Source of the DNA: Rhizobium sp. N324
GTDB taxonomy: Bacteria > Pseudomonadota > Alphaproteobacteria > Rhizobiales > Rhizobiaceae
Assembly: GCF_001664485.1 (NCBI RefSeq)
Contig: NZ_CP013632.1
Span: forward strand, 62,001-126,000
Direction: 5' to 3'
Length of the DNA: 64,000 nucleotides
In this document: one piece after another, positions 27,286 to 35,709 of the stretch
Numbering within the stretch: the stretch's first letter is position 1
How the letters are laid out: every line of letters begins with the position of its first letter
Position numbers and translations under genes: made by a program
Notes under the pieces: generated by a model
What the model was told of the DNA's origin: nothing
The model's database searches: none
Seen by the model: only the letters and a program-made list of their open reading frames with translations

Positions 27286-27810
27286 TCAGTCGAAGCTGTT
27301 TCCGAGCATCGACAGCAATGACCCGCGGGCCCGATTAACGCGGCTTTTCAAGGTGCCGAGCCGGCAGCCGCACAGTTTTGCGGCATCCTCGTAGCTCGTT
27401 CCGGTCGCCACCAGTAGCAGCGCCCGTCGCCTGTCGTCTGGAAGTTGCGTCAGGGCTTGTTCCAGCTCGCGCTCGCGCAGTGCCCATTCCTGGCTCGGTG
27501 CAATTGCAATCTGTTCCATCGCCGCGTCCATAGCGGTCGGCTCGCGCTTCTGGCGACGGTAATTGGTGCAAAACGTATTTCGCATGATGGTGAACAGCCA
27601 GGATTTCAACGACGTGCCGGGCTGATAGAGATGGAGCGAGTTCAATGCCTTCAGCAGGGTTTCCTGCACAAGGTCATCGATGTCGTCTTCGCCGCGCAGG
27701 AACCGCCGGGCAAAGGCGCGCAATGCCGGCGTGAACTGGACGATCTCCGACTGGATGGCGGACGGTGTTTTGCAGCTTGACGCAGAGCTTGTCGGAAATG
27801 AGGACTTCAT
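27286..27810 (-). CDS. ECF sigma factor, EcfG (ECF15)-like
   Basis: A 174-residue ECF sigma factor. Region 2 has FARRFLRGEDDIDDLVQETL and PGTSLKSWLFTIMRN; region 4 has LPDDRRRALLLVATGTSYED followed by the CGCRLGTLKSRVNRAR helix-turn-helix. These stretches closely resemble EcfG/RpoE2 general-stress sigma factors. GGAGGG lies seven bases before the ATG at 27810; a 111-residue upstream extension has no sigma homology and is rejected. Neither NepR (anti-sigma) nor PhyR is in the window, so this may be a second EcfG controlled from elsewhere. Many of its probable target promoters lie within 27 kb on either side. Confidence 0.85.
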   Translation of the reverse strand: MKSSFPTSSASSCKTPSAIQSEIVQFTPALRAFARRFLRGEDDIDDLVQETLLKALNSLHLYQPGTSLKSWLFTIMRNTFCTNYRRQKREPTAMDAAMEQIAIAPSQEWALRERELEQALTQLPDDRRRALLLVATGTSYEDAAKLCGCRLGTLKSRVNRARGSLLSMLGNSFD

Positions 27811-28188
27811 TTGTCCCTCCTTTGATGAGAGGGAAAGCTGCGTTGGAGCTCTTCGTTGCTGTACGATAGCGGACCAAAGTCTGATCCGCCCGACGATGAC
27901 GGTATTGTATGAAATGGGCGGCGCCATAACCGGTCGAATAGCTGGGGCCAGCAATCCTCGTTGACCGGACCGAAGCGTGATTGCTCGGCGGGGCGGCTGT
28001 CGACGGCGTCCCTTTAGGATGGCTCTATGGGTCGGAAAGGGATGAGCTGGAATGTGAACCGCAAGGGACGCGTGCCCGAACACACCAATGAAAGCGAACG
28101 ACGTCGCGCGACGGCAAGGTTTCGTCACAATATGGAGCTGCAAGATTGTCGTATTTCAGGCAAGCCGTGTCTCCCCGCCACTCGTGCT
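27811..28188. other. Gene-free gap upstream of the ECF sigma gene
   Basis: About 380 bases with only short, implausible open frames on either strand. It must contain the sigma gene promoter; no GGAAC-N16-NGTT site is present, so the sigma gene does not appear to be driven by its own class of promoter. Confidence 0.5.
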
Positions 28189-28428
28189 TTACACTTCTAC
28201 CTCGCCGTACAGTTGACCGCACATCGTCAGTGAAAGGCGCATTGCTGCCACGCGCTCTTCGGCATCTTGAACCGAATAGGCCCATATTTCGCTCGCCCAG
28301 CTCTTTGCGCCCATCTCGTACTGCAGGGCAAACCGGTAGAGCTTGCGATTGTCGCCGTCCGTGGTTACGAAAGCCGGATCGGGAGCGTTGCGATCGTGTC
28401 TCACTCTGGGGAACATCAGGACATTCAC
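28189..28428 (-). CDS. Small protein, unknown function
   Basis: A 79-residue soluble protein (begins with a GTG codon; second half EIWAYSVQDAEERVAAMRLS). AAGGAG sits seven bases upstream of the GTG, which decides the start. There is no signal peptide or motif that allows a function to be named. It lies alone between the sigma gene and the membrane-stress operon and has no EcfG-type site upstream. Confidence 0.55.
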   Translation of the reverse strand: MNVLMFPRVRHDRNAPDPAFVTTDGDNRKLYRFALQYEMGAKSWASEIWAYSVQDAEERVAAMRLSLTMCGQLYGEVEV

Positions 28429-28548
28429 GACATGCTCCTTCGCTGGATCTTATCAGGCGGCACCTGGCATGAGACGCCGCACCGAGGCTTAACCGAGCCG
28501 TTCTTGTCTCGGGCAAAGAGGGTCTGCTTGCCCGCGGCTTAGGCCTCG

Positions 28549-29556
28549 TCAGCCCGGTGTCGTGTTCTCGCTGCTTGCTCGCCCACCTCTCAGGGCATCT
28601 ACTTCGCTCGAAACGCGGTCCTTAATCTCATCATGGGCTTCCGACGCCACCTCGACGGCGCGTTCATAGACGTCCGACGCAACGGCTTTTCCGCGATCGA
28701 CAAGCTCGGCGGTCTCAGCGCCCAGCGCTTCCTTGGCAGCATCTGAGGCTTCCCCGGCGAACTCATCTTCCGTGTCCGTGCTCGGTAGTGCCGCGCCGAT
28801 AGCAGCGCCCACAGCAAAGGCGAGCGCTCCCCCGACCAATGGCTGATCGCGAAACTGTGTGAGGATCATGGTGTTGAGCTTGGCGGTCTGATCTTGGAGA
28901 TCTGTCGCGGCAGAGGCGGTTCGGCCGGTCAACGAGCTGGCGGCACCGGCTGCGCTATCGGCAAGGCCTTGCGCGGTCGTCTTCGCCTGCTCCCATTTTT
29001 CTGCAGCCCAGCCGGATGCTGCGTCGAACATCGCCCCCGTCTCATCGAGGATTTGATTGACCTGTTTGCCGCTGGCATCGACAAAACCGCGATAGGTCTT
29101 GCCTGTCTCGTCCACAAAATGGCCGGCGCGGCGACCCGTCTCGTCCGTCAGCGCTTTCAGCTTCTGGCCGGATCCATCGCCGAAATGACTGTACCGCACA
29201 CCGCCGATCGAAGCCGGCGGTCCAAGGCGGCGCACCGGCCCTTGCACGGGATAGAGGGCATATTCGGGCTCCGTCGAAGCAGAAGCGGTCGTCGACGAAG
29301 GGGCGCCTTTGGCCATAAGCCAGGCCAGACTGACGCCCATCAGTGCCACAGGAAGTGGATTTTCTTTAAGAGCGCGTCCAAGGTTCCCGACGAACGCGCT
29401 GCCCTCACTATTCCTTGCGTAGGCAAGAACCTCGTCCACCAGTTGGCCGGGCGACATTCGCTCCTGGATCGCGTCTATTCGATTTCCAAGCCGCTGCCGA
29501 TCTTGCTCAATTTCTCGCTGGAGTTCGGCCGATGTTTTATCTGTTGACGTTTCCAT
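28549..29556 (-). CDS. DUF3618 membrane-associated protein
   Basis: A 335-residue protein. The N-terminal stretch (ELQREIEQDRQRLGNRIDAI, then QERMSPGQLVDEVL) is the DUF3618 signature. A hydrophobic segment (NPLPVALMGVSLAWLMA) and a second near PLVGGALAFAVGAAIGAAL flank a helical, repeat-rich middle with several DETG units. It probably sits in the inner membrane as a structural or envelope-stress protein. It is last in a three-gene operon and overlaps its neighbour by one base. Confidence 0.75.
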   Translation of the reverse strand: METSTDKTSAELQREIEQDRQRLGNRIDAIQERMSPGQLVDEVLAYARNSEGSAFVGNLGRALKENPLPVALMGVSLAWLMAKGAPSSTTASASTEPEYALYPVQGPVRRLGPPASIGGVRYSHFGDGSGQKLKALTDETGRRAGHFVDETGKTYRGFVDASGKQVNQILDETGAMFDAASGWAAEKWEQAKTTAQGLADSAAGAASSLTGRTASAATDLQDQTAKLNTMILTQFRDQPLVGGALAFAVGAAIGAALPSTDTEDEFAGEASDAAKEALGAETAELVDRGKAVASDVYERAVEVASEAHDEIKDRVSSEVDALRGGRASSENTTPG

Positions 29557-29972
29557 CAGAGTTTATCCTTCACGGTTTGCACGTCACGGCCAAGCGAAGT
29601 CGTGGTTCGTTCGAGCGTCAGGTTGTTGCGTCGGAAGACGGCGAGACCGCGCGCGATCATGATCCAGGCAATGACGCCGATCACCGCGCCGACGATGATG
29701 GACGCGAGCGCATTGGCCGTCGGTTCGGCAAAGCCTTGGGCGACGAGCACCGCCGCCACACCGCTGACAATCGCGCTTAAGAGAACACCGACCGCCCCAA
29801 TTGCCATGACCAGTCCGATAAGGAGAATTTCGATACCGCTCAAAGCATTCGACAGCTTTTCCGAGGCTTCGGTTTTGGCCAGATCGATTTCCTTGCGCAG
29901 AAGACCGGTGACGTCACGCAAGAGTCCGCCGATCAATTCGGACAGAGGCGTGTTTTCCGCGGGCTTAGCCAT
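29556..29972 (-). CDS. Phage holin-like (DUF1469/Holin-X) membrane protein
   Basis: A 138-residue protein with two long hydrophobic helices (about residues 48-75 and 82-108) after an amphipathic N-terminus (LIGGLLRDVTGLLRKEIDLA) typical of the family. Despite the name these proteins are usually chromosomal and found beside DUF3618 genes in rhizobia. GGAGGG precedes the ATG at 29972. It overlaps the preceding gene by eight bases. Confidence 0.75.
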   Translation of the reverse strand: MAKPAENTPLSELIGGLLRDVTGLLRKEIDLAKTEASEKLSNALSGIEILLIGLVMAIGAVGVLLSAIVSGVAAVLVAQGFAEPTANALASIIVGAVIGVIAWIMIARGLAVFRRNNLTLERTTTSLGRDVQTVKDKL

Positions 29973-30486
29973 TTGAAATGCCCTCCCTTCCAGAAACCGA
30001 CCTCGCCGCTTCCGATGACCCGGTTGGTCGGGCTTGATCACTCCGTTTCGAAGATGCGACCAAAAAGCGACTTGCGGTCAAACCGGCAAGCGCTGCGATT
30101 CCGAGAAAAGCCATTGGCTGCCTGCGCCCAAAACTCTCGGCCAGATTGGCGATCTCGCCGAGGTCCTTGCCCTCTATCCTTTTGGCAACATTTGCGATGC
30201 TTTGGCCGATTTCGCGAGCGTAGCGGCCGACCTGACGCTGATCAGAGCCCTCCAGTTCTGCCCCCACCTTCTCCAGAGCCTTTGCTATGCCGCTCACCTG
30301 ATGGGCGGCAAAGTGCGCCTGCTCGGAAACCACCTCGTCGACCTTCTCGATGACGGCGCCGGATCCCTCCTTGATCATCTCCTTCGTCGAGTTGACATCT
30401 TCGGTGAGTTTGTTTTTCAGGCCGGTTGCCGGTGAGGTCGCAGACGGACTGCGTTCTCCTGCCGGAACGGAAAATTCGTCTGTCAT
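29965..30486 (-). CDS. Helical stress-operon protein, unknown function
   Basis: A 173-residue protein with a helical middle (KEMIKEGSGAVIEKVDEVVS) and a single hydrophobic segment near the C-terminus (PMAFLGIAALAGLTASRFLV). It is the first gene of the membrane-stress operon. The ATG at 30486 follows GGAG by six bases; an ATG four codons upstream is the alternative. It has its own EcfG-type promoter 35 bases upstream. Its role is probably envelope or osmotic stress, inferred only from promoter and neighbours. Confidence 0.7.
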   Translation of the reverse strand: MTDEFSVPAGERSPSATSPATGLKNKLTEDVNSTKEMIKEGSGAVIEKVDEVVSEQAHFAAHQVSGIAKALEKVGAELEGSDQRQVGRYAREIGQSIANVAKRIEGKDLGEIANLAESFGRRQPMAFLGIAALAGLTASRFLVASSKRSDQARPTGSSEAARSVSGREGISNG

Positions 30487-30521
30487 CGACGGCTCCATGG
30501 CGTTGATCCTTGTGGGCGCCC

Positions 30522-30546
30522 AACCGCGATCTTTTACCTTTGTTCC
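30522..30546 (-). promoter_or_regulatory. EcfG-type promoter for the membrane-stress operon
   Basis: Minus strand GGAAC-N16-GGTT with the -10 35 bases upstream of the first start codon. It should control the three overlapping genes down to the DUF3618 protein. Confidence 0.65.
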
Positions 30547-30854
30547 CGCAGACGGACCGTCAGCCTCCACAAAAACCCGTGGGGTCGCGATCCTGGAAGG
30601 AACGCGGGTCTGCTTCAGGCATCAGCACACATTCCTGGCCCTGACGAGCAGGGCTTTCGTCCAGAGACCTCGCCGTCAATGTCCACTCAACGCACCATTC
30701 TGCGCGGGCCTGTGGGGAGGACGCGGCTGACGGTCGGTGCATTTGAGATTTTGCGCGCCGGCCGCCGTCAGATGAATATCGGGCGCCGCGCTGCCACTTG
30801 CGAAAGATTTACAAAGCATCGGCAGACGATATCGCCGCGATTGGAACCACCCGC

Positions 30855-31880
30855 TCACCCCTGGTCACGATTGGAGCCGGAATAGCTTTGAGCCTGGAGC
30901 TTCTCAAGCGCCGCATCGAGCCTGATGGTAAAGCCCGTTGCAGCGTAATCGAGAAAGACATCTCCGAACGCGGCGAGGCTCGATTTCACAAGCCGGGAGC
31001 CAAAGCCCTTCTTTATTGGTGTCTCCACGACAGGCCCGCCGCGCTCTTCCCAAAGCAGGGTAAAGCGATCGTCGCCTGCGTTTCGGCGCACCGACCACTC
31101 GATCTCGACAAACCCCGTATCCACCGATAGAGCCCCGTATTTCGTCGCATTCGTCACGAGCTCGTGCAGCACGAGGGAGAAGGCAAGGGCCGCCTGCGGG
31201 GTGAGATTAACGGAAGGGCCGCTTGCTCTGACGCGGTTTGGCTTAACTGCAAGATTGATCGCCGTCGCCTCGACGATCGTCTCCATGGCCGCCGACCGCC
31301 AGTTTTTCTGCAGCAAAATATCATGCGCGTTTGCATAGGCATTGATGCGTGCCGAGATCGACTGCTCCGCCTCCTCGATGCTGCTCGCGCTTCGAAAGGA
31401 TTGATTGGTGATCGCCTGGACGACGGCCAAAGTATTCTTGATGCGATGAGAGAGTTCGTGCATCATGACGCGCTGACGCTCCTCGTTTTCCCGCTGCTCG
31501 GTGCGATCTCTGAGGATCTTCAGGAAGCCTTCGAGCTCGCCATCATCCGACCGCAATGCCATCATCTGGCCAGACGCCCAAAATAACGAGCCGTCCTTTC
31601 GAACGTGCCAGCGCTCGTCATCTCCGTGTCCCTGCGCCAGGGCGGCGGTCATTTCCTGTCGAGGAACGCCCGCCTCCCGGTCTTCCTCCGTGAAAATCGC
31701 GGCCACGGGGCGGCCGATAATTTCAGTCTCGTCCCACCCGAGGATCCGGCGTGCACCTTCATTCCAGGTGGTCACGAGACCATCGAGATCCACAGCAATA
31801 ATCGCATATTCAATGGCGCTCTGGAGGAGGGCTTCAAGGAAGCGCTCACGAGCGCGACTGGGATTGGAAAAGCGGTTCAT
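30855..31880 (-). CDS. PAS-HWE histidine kinase
   Basis: A 341-residue soluble sensor kinase. A PAS domain (about residues 12-130: AIIAVDLDGLVTTWNEGARR, ILGWDETEIIGRP, HVRKDGSLFWASG) resembles light- or redox-sensing PAS modules. The HWE kinase domain (145-335) has the phospho-acceptor in LSHRIKN, the N-box in LHELVTNATKYGAL, and WEE in TLLWEERGGP. There is no membrane segment. An open frame continues 108 codons upstream but lacks homology; the ATG at 31880 has only a weak ribosome site. No receiver is adjacent, making it an orphan kinase. HWE kinases feed the general stress response in this class. Confidence 0.8.
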   Translation of the reverse strand: MNRFSNPSRARERFLEALLQSAIEYAIIAVDLDGLVTTWNEGARRILGWDETEIIGRPVAAIFTEEDREAGVPRQEMTAALAQGHGDDERWHVRKDGSLFWASGQMMALRSDDGELEGFLKILRDRTEQRENEERQRVMMHELSHRIKNTLAVVQAITNQSFRSASSIEEAEQSISARINAYANAHDILLQKNWRSAAMETIVEATAINLAVKPNRVRASGPSVNLTPQAALAFSLVLHELVTNATKYGALSVDTGFVEIEWSVRRNAGDDRFTLLWEERGGPVVETPIKKGFGSRLVKSSLAAFGDVFLDYAATGFTIRLDAALEKLQAQSYSGSNRDQG

Positions 31881-32215
31881 GATCGTGTTTCGCGCCTCAT
31901 TCTCCAGGTCACGAGCGAGTGGCTTTTTCGATCCTATACCGGACACTGCCGCATTGCCATCGGAGCCCCAGCTAACTCCATCCCTACCGGCAAGCGCACT
32001 CGTCACAGGTTTCGGAAAAAGGTATCCTTCTTCTCGCCGTGGCGGAGCGGCGGCGAATTGTGAAGCATTGGCTAAAGACAATTTGAATAGGCAGGCCGCA
32101 CAGAGGCGGTTGGAGAGGGAGGGGACCAAAACTTGCCTCTGCGCGGCCCGAACCCCTGCGAAGGGGTGGATCGCGAAGAGTGCAGCGCATGCGCTTTCCA
32201 GCAATCCAAGCGCCT
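31881..32215 (-). other. Long leader between the EcfG-type site and the PAS-HWE kinase
   Basis: About 335 bases separate the start codon from the stress promoter. The kinase frame stays open through it, starting near 32204, so either the protein is longer than given or the mRNA has a long untranslated leader. The extension is rich in Ala, Arg and Ser and resembles no domain. Confidence 0.4.
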
Positions 32216-32240
32216 AACCACCGTCCGCGACGGCGGTTCC
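32216..32240 (-). promoter_or_regulatory. EcfG-type promoter upstream of the PAS-HWE kinase
   Basis: Minus strand GGAAC-N16-GGTT. It points at the kinase gene but is about 335 bases from the preferred start and only 12 from the first ATG of the open frame. Confidence 0.5.
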
Positions 32241-32737
32241 CGTAAGTTCGCAGGAATCCAAGATCAGCAGCTGAGGCGGACCGCACGACGACTGCGATAG
32301 GGGTCGCAGCATACAGGAGACTGATTGTCGTACGGTCCTTTTGCCTAACAAGGCCGCGGCGTCTGGGTTCCCAGCGGCGGACAGGGGGCGAGCGTGTCCG
32401 CGTCGAGACAGGAGGTTCCCTCTACGCGATCCAGGGCAACAACTCGTCCGAAGTAAATTCGGCTACGACCATCAAACTGTGAAATGTATCTTTCCCACCC
32501 TAGGGCTCCTTTTGGATTTCCCTGTCATAACCAATCCCACGGTGGCCGATGGCGTTAGCGTGGCGCAGATCACCAGTTCGGCAATCACGGAAGCAGCTGC
32601 TTTTCTAATGATGATGCCTTTCAGCTGCTTGCTGTGGGAGAGGCAGCTGTCCGCCCATCACTCGCTAAATTCCGTCTCAACGCTAAATAATATTTCGCGT
32701 GCGGATGACGCTAGCTGCTGCTCGTCACGCATTGTTG
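32241..32737. other. Gene-free divergent intergenic region
   Basis: About 500 bases between two divergent kinase genes. Open frames here are short, have no ribosome site and no recognisable domain. It must hold regulatory sequence for one or both kinases. Confidence 0.45.
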
Positions 32738-32762
32738 GGAACTGATCGTCTTCCTGGATGTT
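32738..32762 (+). promoter_or_regulatory. Possible EcfG-type promoter for the GAF-PAS-HWE kinase
   Basis: GGAAC-N16-TGTT pointing at the kinase. The -10 ends only 13 bases before the ATG, which would start transcription at or after the ribosome site, so either this is chance or translation starts without a leader. Confidence 0.35.
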
Positions 32763-32775
32763 CGGGGGAATTCAA

Positions 32776-34689
32776 ATGACAGGCCCGAGGAAGCAAGTGC
32801 TGGATCATGGGCAGTTAATCAAGCGTCAGAAAGTCCTCGCCGACTTCGGGGAGTTTGCGCTTCGCTCCGACGATCTGGATGCGGTCCTGAGCGAGGCCTG
32901 TCGTCTGGTCAGCGACGCTGTCGAAACGCGCCGCTCCAAGGTGTTGGAAATTCAGGAGGGTGGTCAAAGGCTGCGCGTGCGAGCCGCAGTTGGATGGCAG
33001 CCTGACATTGTCGGTCTCGAGCTGGACATGGAGGACCATTCCTCCGAGACCTATTCAATCCGGACCGGCGAGCCCGTAATCACTCAGGACATCACAAAGG
33101 AAGAGCGGTTCAAAACGCCCGATTTCATGCGAGCGGCCGGTGTCGCCGCGCTCGCCAACGTCCCGATCTTCTTACCGGGCAACCGTACTTTCGGTCTGCT
33201 TCAGGTCGACGACGTCGAGCCGAGGGATTTCGGTGAGGAAGACACACAATTCCTCAGAACCTACGCCACGATCCTTGGTCCGGTGATCGACAGGCTCCAC
33301 AAGATGCAGGCCCTTCAATCGACGGCGGAACGTTTCGCACTGGTCGTCGAGAATGCCCGCGACTACGCGATTTTCGTCGCGGACTCGCAGGATCGGATCG
33401 TCGACTGGCATAAGGGTGCTGAGAAAGTCTTCGGGTGGACGGCAGAGGAGGCCGCCGGAATGTCTTGCAGCGAACTCTTCACTGCCGAAGATCGGGCGCA
33501 GGGCGAGGATCGCAAGGAGATCGAGACGGCCAGACGCGAAGGTTCGGCTCCCGACGTGCGATGGCACGTGCGCAAGGACGGCTCGCAGGTTTTCGTCGAC
33601 GGCTCGACCGTGTGCCTTCGAAACCCCGACGGTTCGGTAAGAGGGTTCCTCAAGATCGGCCAGGATGTTACCGAAAAACATCGAACCGAACAGCGGCTTT
33701 TGGAGAGCGAAGCCTTGCAGCGATCGCTCATAGCGGGTGTTCCGCAACTGGTCTGGCGGGCCCGATCCGCTGGCCTTCGCATCTGGTCAAGCCCGCAGTG
33801 GGAACGGTTCACAGGACAGCGTGATGAAGACAGCGTCGGGATGGGTTGGCTGAACGCCATCCATCCGGAAGACCGTGACATGGTGACTGCGGCCTGGCGG
33901 GAGGCGGAAGCCAAGGGTGGGCTCGAATGCGAATATCGTATCCGTCGCGCTTCAGACCGGGAATATATCTGGCACCACAGCCGCTCGCTTCCAGGAAGCG
34001 GCTTAGGGCTCGAATGGCTCGGGACCTGCACTGATGTACAGCAGCTGAAGGAACTGCAGAGCAGCCAGGAGGTGATGCTGGCGGAGCTCCAGCATCGCAC
34101 CCGCAACATCGTCGCGGTCATACGGTCGCTGTCGCTAAAGACCATCGAAGCAAGCTTGACCTTGGAAGACTTCGCAGAGGCTTTTGGGCACAGGCTGGCC
34201 GCAGTTGCTAGAGTCCAGAGCCTTCTCTCCCAGCTGGGCGAACATGAACGGATTACGTTCGATGATCTGCTTGACGCCGAGTTGGCCGCGCATGTTACCG
34301 ACAGGGAAAAGATAATGCTGGACGGGCCTTCGGGGATCCGTTTGCGATCGCGAGCGATCCAGACATTCGCTCTGGCTCTCCACGAACTGGCGACCAACGC
34401 TGTCAAATACGGAGCGCTGGCATCTCCACAAGGCGGTCTTACGATCCGATGGCGTCTAGAAAATGAATCTGACGGCGGATCGCCGGCCTTGCTCCTGGAG
34501 TGGGTGGAAACTGGCGTTGACAACATGCCGGCCGCAGACGCGCCGGCCAAGGGTTCTGGCTATGGGCGGGAGCTCATCGAGCGCGCACTCCCCTATCAAC
34601 TCAAAGCCAAGACCACCTATGAAATGGGCGCCGGCGGCATCCGCTGCACTATCCTGGCTCCGATCGCTCTCGGTGCGTGGAAGGAATAA
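32776..34689 (+). CDS. GAF-PAS-PAS-HWE histidine kinase
   Basis: A 637-residue soluble sensor. Approximate domains: GAF 15-180 (VLADFGEFALRSDDLDAVLS, PIFLPGNRTFGLLQVDD), PAS 185-300 (RFALVVENARDYAIFVADSQ), PAS 308-426 and an HWE kinase 433-635 with LQHRTRN, N-box LHELATNAVKYGAL and EWVETG. The first PAS resembles that of the PAS-HWE kinase at 30855-31880. GGGGGA precedes the ATG at 32776; an ATG six codons upstream is the alternative. A receiver starts five bases after the stop, forming a kinase-receiver pair like the one at 14487-18840. Confidence 0.85.
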   Translation: MTGPRKQVLDHGQLIKRQKVLADFGEFALRSDDLDAVLSEACRLVSDAVETRRSKVLEIQEGGQRLRVRAAVGWQPDIVGLELDMEDHSSETYSIRTGEPVITQDITKEERFKTPDFMRAAGVAALANVPIFLPGNRTFGLLQVDDVEPRDFGEEDTQFLRTYATILGPVIDRLHKMQALQSTAERFALVVENARDYAIFVADSQDRIVDWHKGAEKVFGWTAEEAAGMSCSELFTAEDRAQGEDRKEIETARREGSAPDVRWHVRKDGSQVFVDGSTVCLRNPDGSVRGFLKIGQDVTEKHRTEQRLLESEALQRSLIAGVPQLVWRARSAGLRIWSSPQWERFTGQRDEDSVGMGWLNAIHPEDRDMVTAAWREAEAKGGLECEYRIRRASDREYIWHHSRSLPGSGLGLEWLGTCTDVQQLKELQSSQEVMLAELQHRTRNIVAVIRSLSLKTIEASLTLEDFAEAFGHRLAAVARVQSLLSQLGEHERITFDDLLDAELAAHVTDREKIMLDGPSGIRLRSRAIQTFALALHELATNAVKYGALASPQGGLTIRWRLENESDGGSPALLLEWVETGVDNMPAADAPAKGSGYGRELIERALPYQLKAKTTYEMGAGGIRCTILAPIALGAWKE

Positions 34690-34694
34690 GACAG

Positions 34695-35084
34695 ATGACG
34701 GTCGAAACCCTTGCTGGCCTAGCCATTCTTGTTGTTGAGGACGATTATTTCATCGCCGACGAACTGGCGCGCTCTCTTGCCCGTGCCGGTGCGCAGGTCG
34801 TCGGGCCGGTTGGCTCCCTGAATGACGCGCTTGCTCTTCTCGACGATACAGATCATCTGGATTTCGCCATACTCGACCTGAACCTCGATGGAGTGTCCGC
34901 TATTCCGATCGCAGACAAGCTGGCTGCTGGGAACTTACCCTTCGCATTCGTCACCGGATACGGCACCGGCGGAATCCCCTCTCGATTCAAGACCGTTGAA
35001 CGTCTCGACAAGCCCGTGGAGATAGCGCGGGTGGTCAGTTTGATAAAAAAGGCAGCGGCATCTTCGACGTCGGCGCCCGAGTAA
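34695..35084 (+). CDS. Single-domain response regulator paired with GAF-PAS-HWE kinase
   Basis: A 129-residue receiver with VVEDDYFIADE, ILDLNLDGV (phospho-acceptor), FAFVTGYG and LDKPVEI. AAGGAATAAG precedes the ATG at 34695; a GTG six codons upstream overlaps the kinase. It is the fifth receiver in the window with the FATGUY-type segment and is likely phosphorylated by the kinase directly upstream. Confidence 0.85.
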   Translation: MTVETLAGLAILVVEDDYFIADELARSLARAGAQVVGPVGSLNDALALLDDTDHLDFAILDLNLDGVSAIPIADKLAAGNLPFAFVTGYGTGGIPSRFKTVERLDKPVEIARVVSLIKKAAASSTSAPE

Positions 35085-35206
35085 ACGATGAAAGGGACGC
35101 CCGTCGTGTCCAGCACATCGAGCCTTCGATATTTGGCACCGTCTTCGCTTGGAAATTTCATACCCGAGGCCTCAACAAAGGTCGCTCGAAAGCTGTCGCT
35201 AGTCGA

Positions 35207-35236
35207 GCACAGGCCCGTCAATTGACGGGCCTGTGC
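35207..35236. terminator. Perfect 30-base palindrome, probable bidirectional terminator
   Basis: GCACAGGCCCGTCAA is followed immediately by its exact reverse complement. It lies between the convergent receiver and Ser/Gly-rich genes, where a shared terminator is expected. It lacks a T-tract and could instead be a protein-binding site. Confidence 0.5.
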
Positions 35237-35280
35237 CTGTCCGCGACGCGGCCTGCAACTGCCGGCCAAGCCGGATGGCT

Positions 35281-35640
35281 TCAGCAAGCCTTGGCCGCCC
35301 CTGATTGTGTGGAACTATTGGGGGTCGGATTGCCGCTGCCACTTCCCGCCGCGCGCTGGCAGTCGTTCGGGTCGCCGCCGGAGGCGCCGGAATTGCTGCT
35401 GCTATCGGAGGGGTTGCCGGCGTCAGCTCCAGCCCCGGTAGAACTGCTGCCAACGGCGCTGCCATCCATGTTGCCACCGCCCGTCGCGTTGGTGCCTGAG
35501 GCGCCGCTGTTGGTACCGGAGGCACCGCTGCTCGATGATGTGCTGCCGCTGGAGCTGCCTGAGCTTCCCGAGGATTGGGCCATGGCAGATGTGGCAAGAG
35601 CAAGAGCAAGTGCGGAGGTCGCAAGGATCTTCAAGATCAT
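35281..35640 (-). CDS. Secreted Ser/Gly-rich low-complexity protein
   Basis: A 119-residue protein. A clear signal peptide (ILKILATSALALALATSAMA) is cleaved after AMA, leaving a mature chain made almost wholly of Ser, Gly, Asn, Ala and Thr, with two cysteines near the C-terminus. AAAGGTG precedes the ATG at 35640. Proteins like this are common in rhizobia and have no known function; an extracytoplasmic protective or surface role is a guess. It has its own EcfG-type promoter, with an IS630 copy immediately upstream of it. Confidence 0.7.
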   Translation of the reverse strand: MILKILATSALALALATSAMAQSSGSSGSSSGSTSSSSGASGTNSGASGTNATGGGNMDGSAVGSSSTGAGADAGNPSDSSSNSGASGGDPNDCQRAAGSGSGNPTPNSSTQSGAAKAC

Positions 35641-35682
35641 GAGTTTCACCTTTATGGGTTGGATCATCTTTGCAGGAGCCCA

Positions 35683-35707
35683 AACCTCAGGCATCAACCA
35701 GAGTTCC
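35683..35707 (-). promoter_or_regulatory. EcfG-type promoter for the Ser/Gly-rich protein
   Basis: Minus strand GGAAC-N16-GGTT, 42 bases upstream of the ATG. The -35 element ends right at the TA target of the IS630 insertion, so the core promoter survives but everything upstream of it was displaced. Confidence 0.65.
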
Positions 35708-35709
35708 TA

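Noticed and set aside
30844..30868. GGAAC followed after 16 bases by GTCA
   Set aside because: The -10 does not match NGTT and the site lies at the 3' end of a gene on the other strand.
32341..32745. 134-codon plus-strand open frame upstream of the GAF kinase
   Set aside because: No ribosome site, no homology by eye, composition unlike the neighbours; treated as intergenic.
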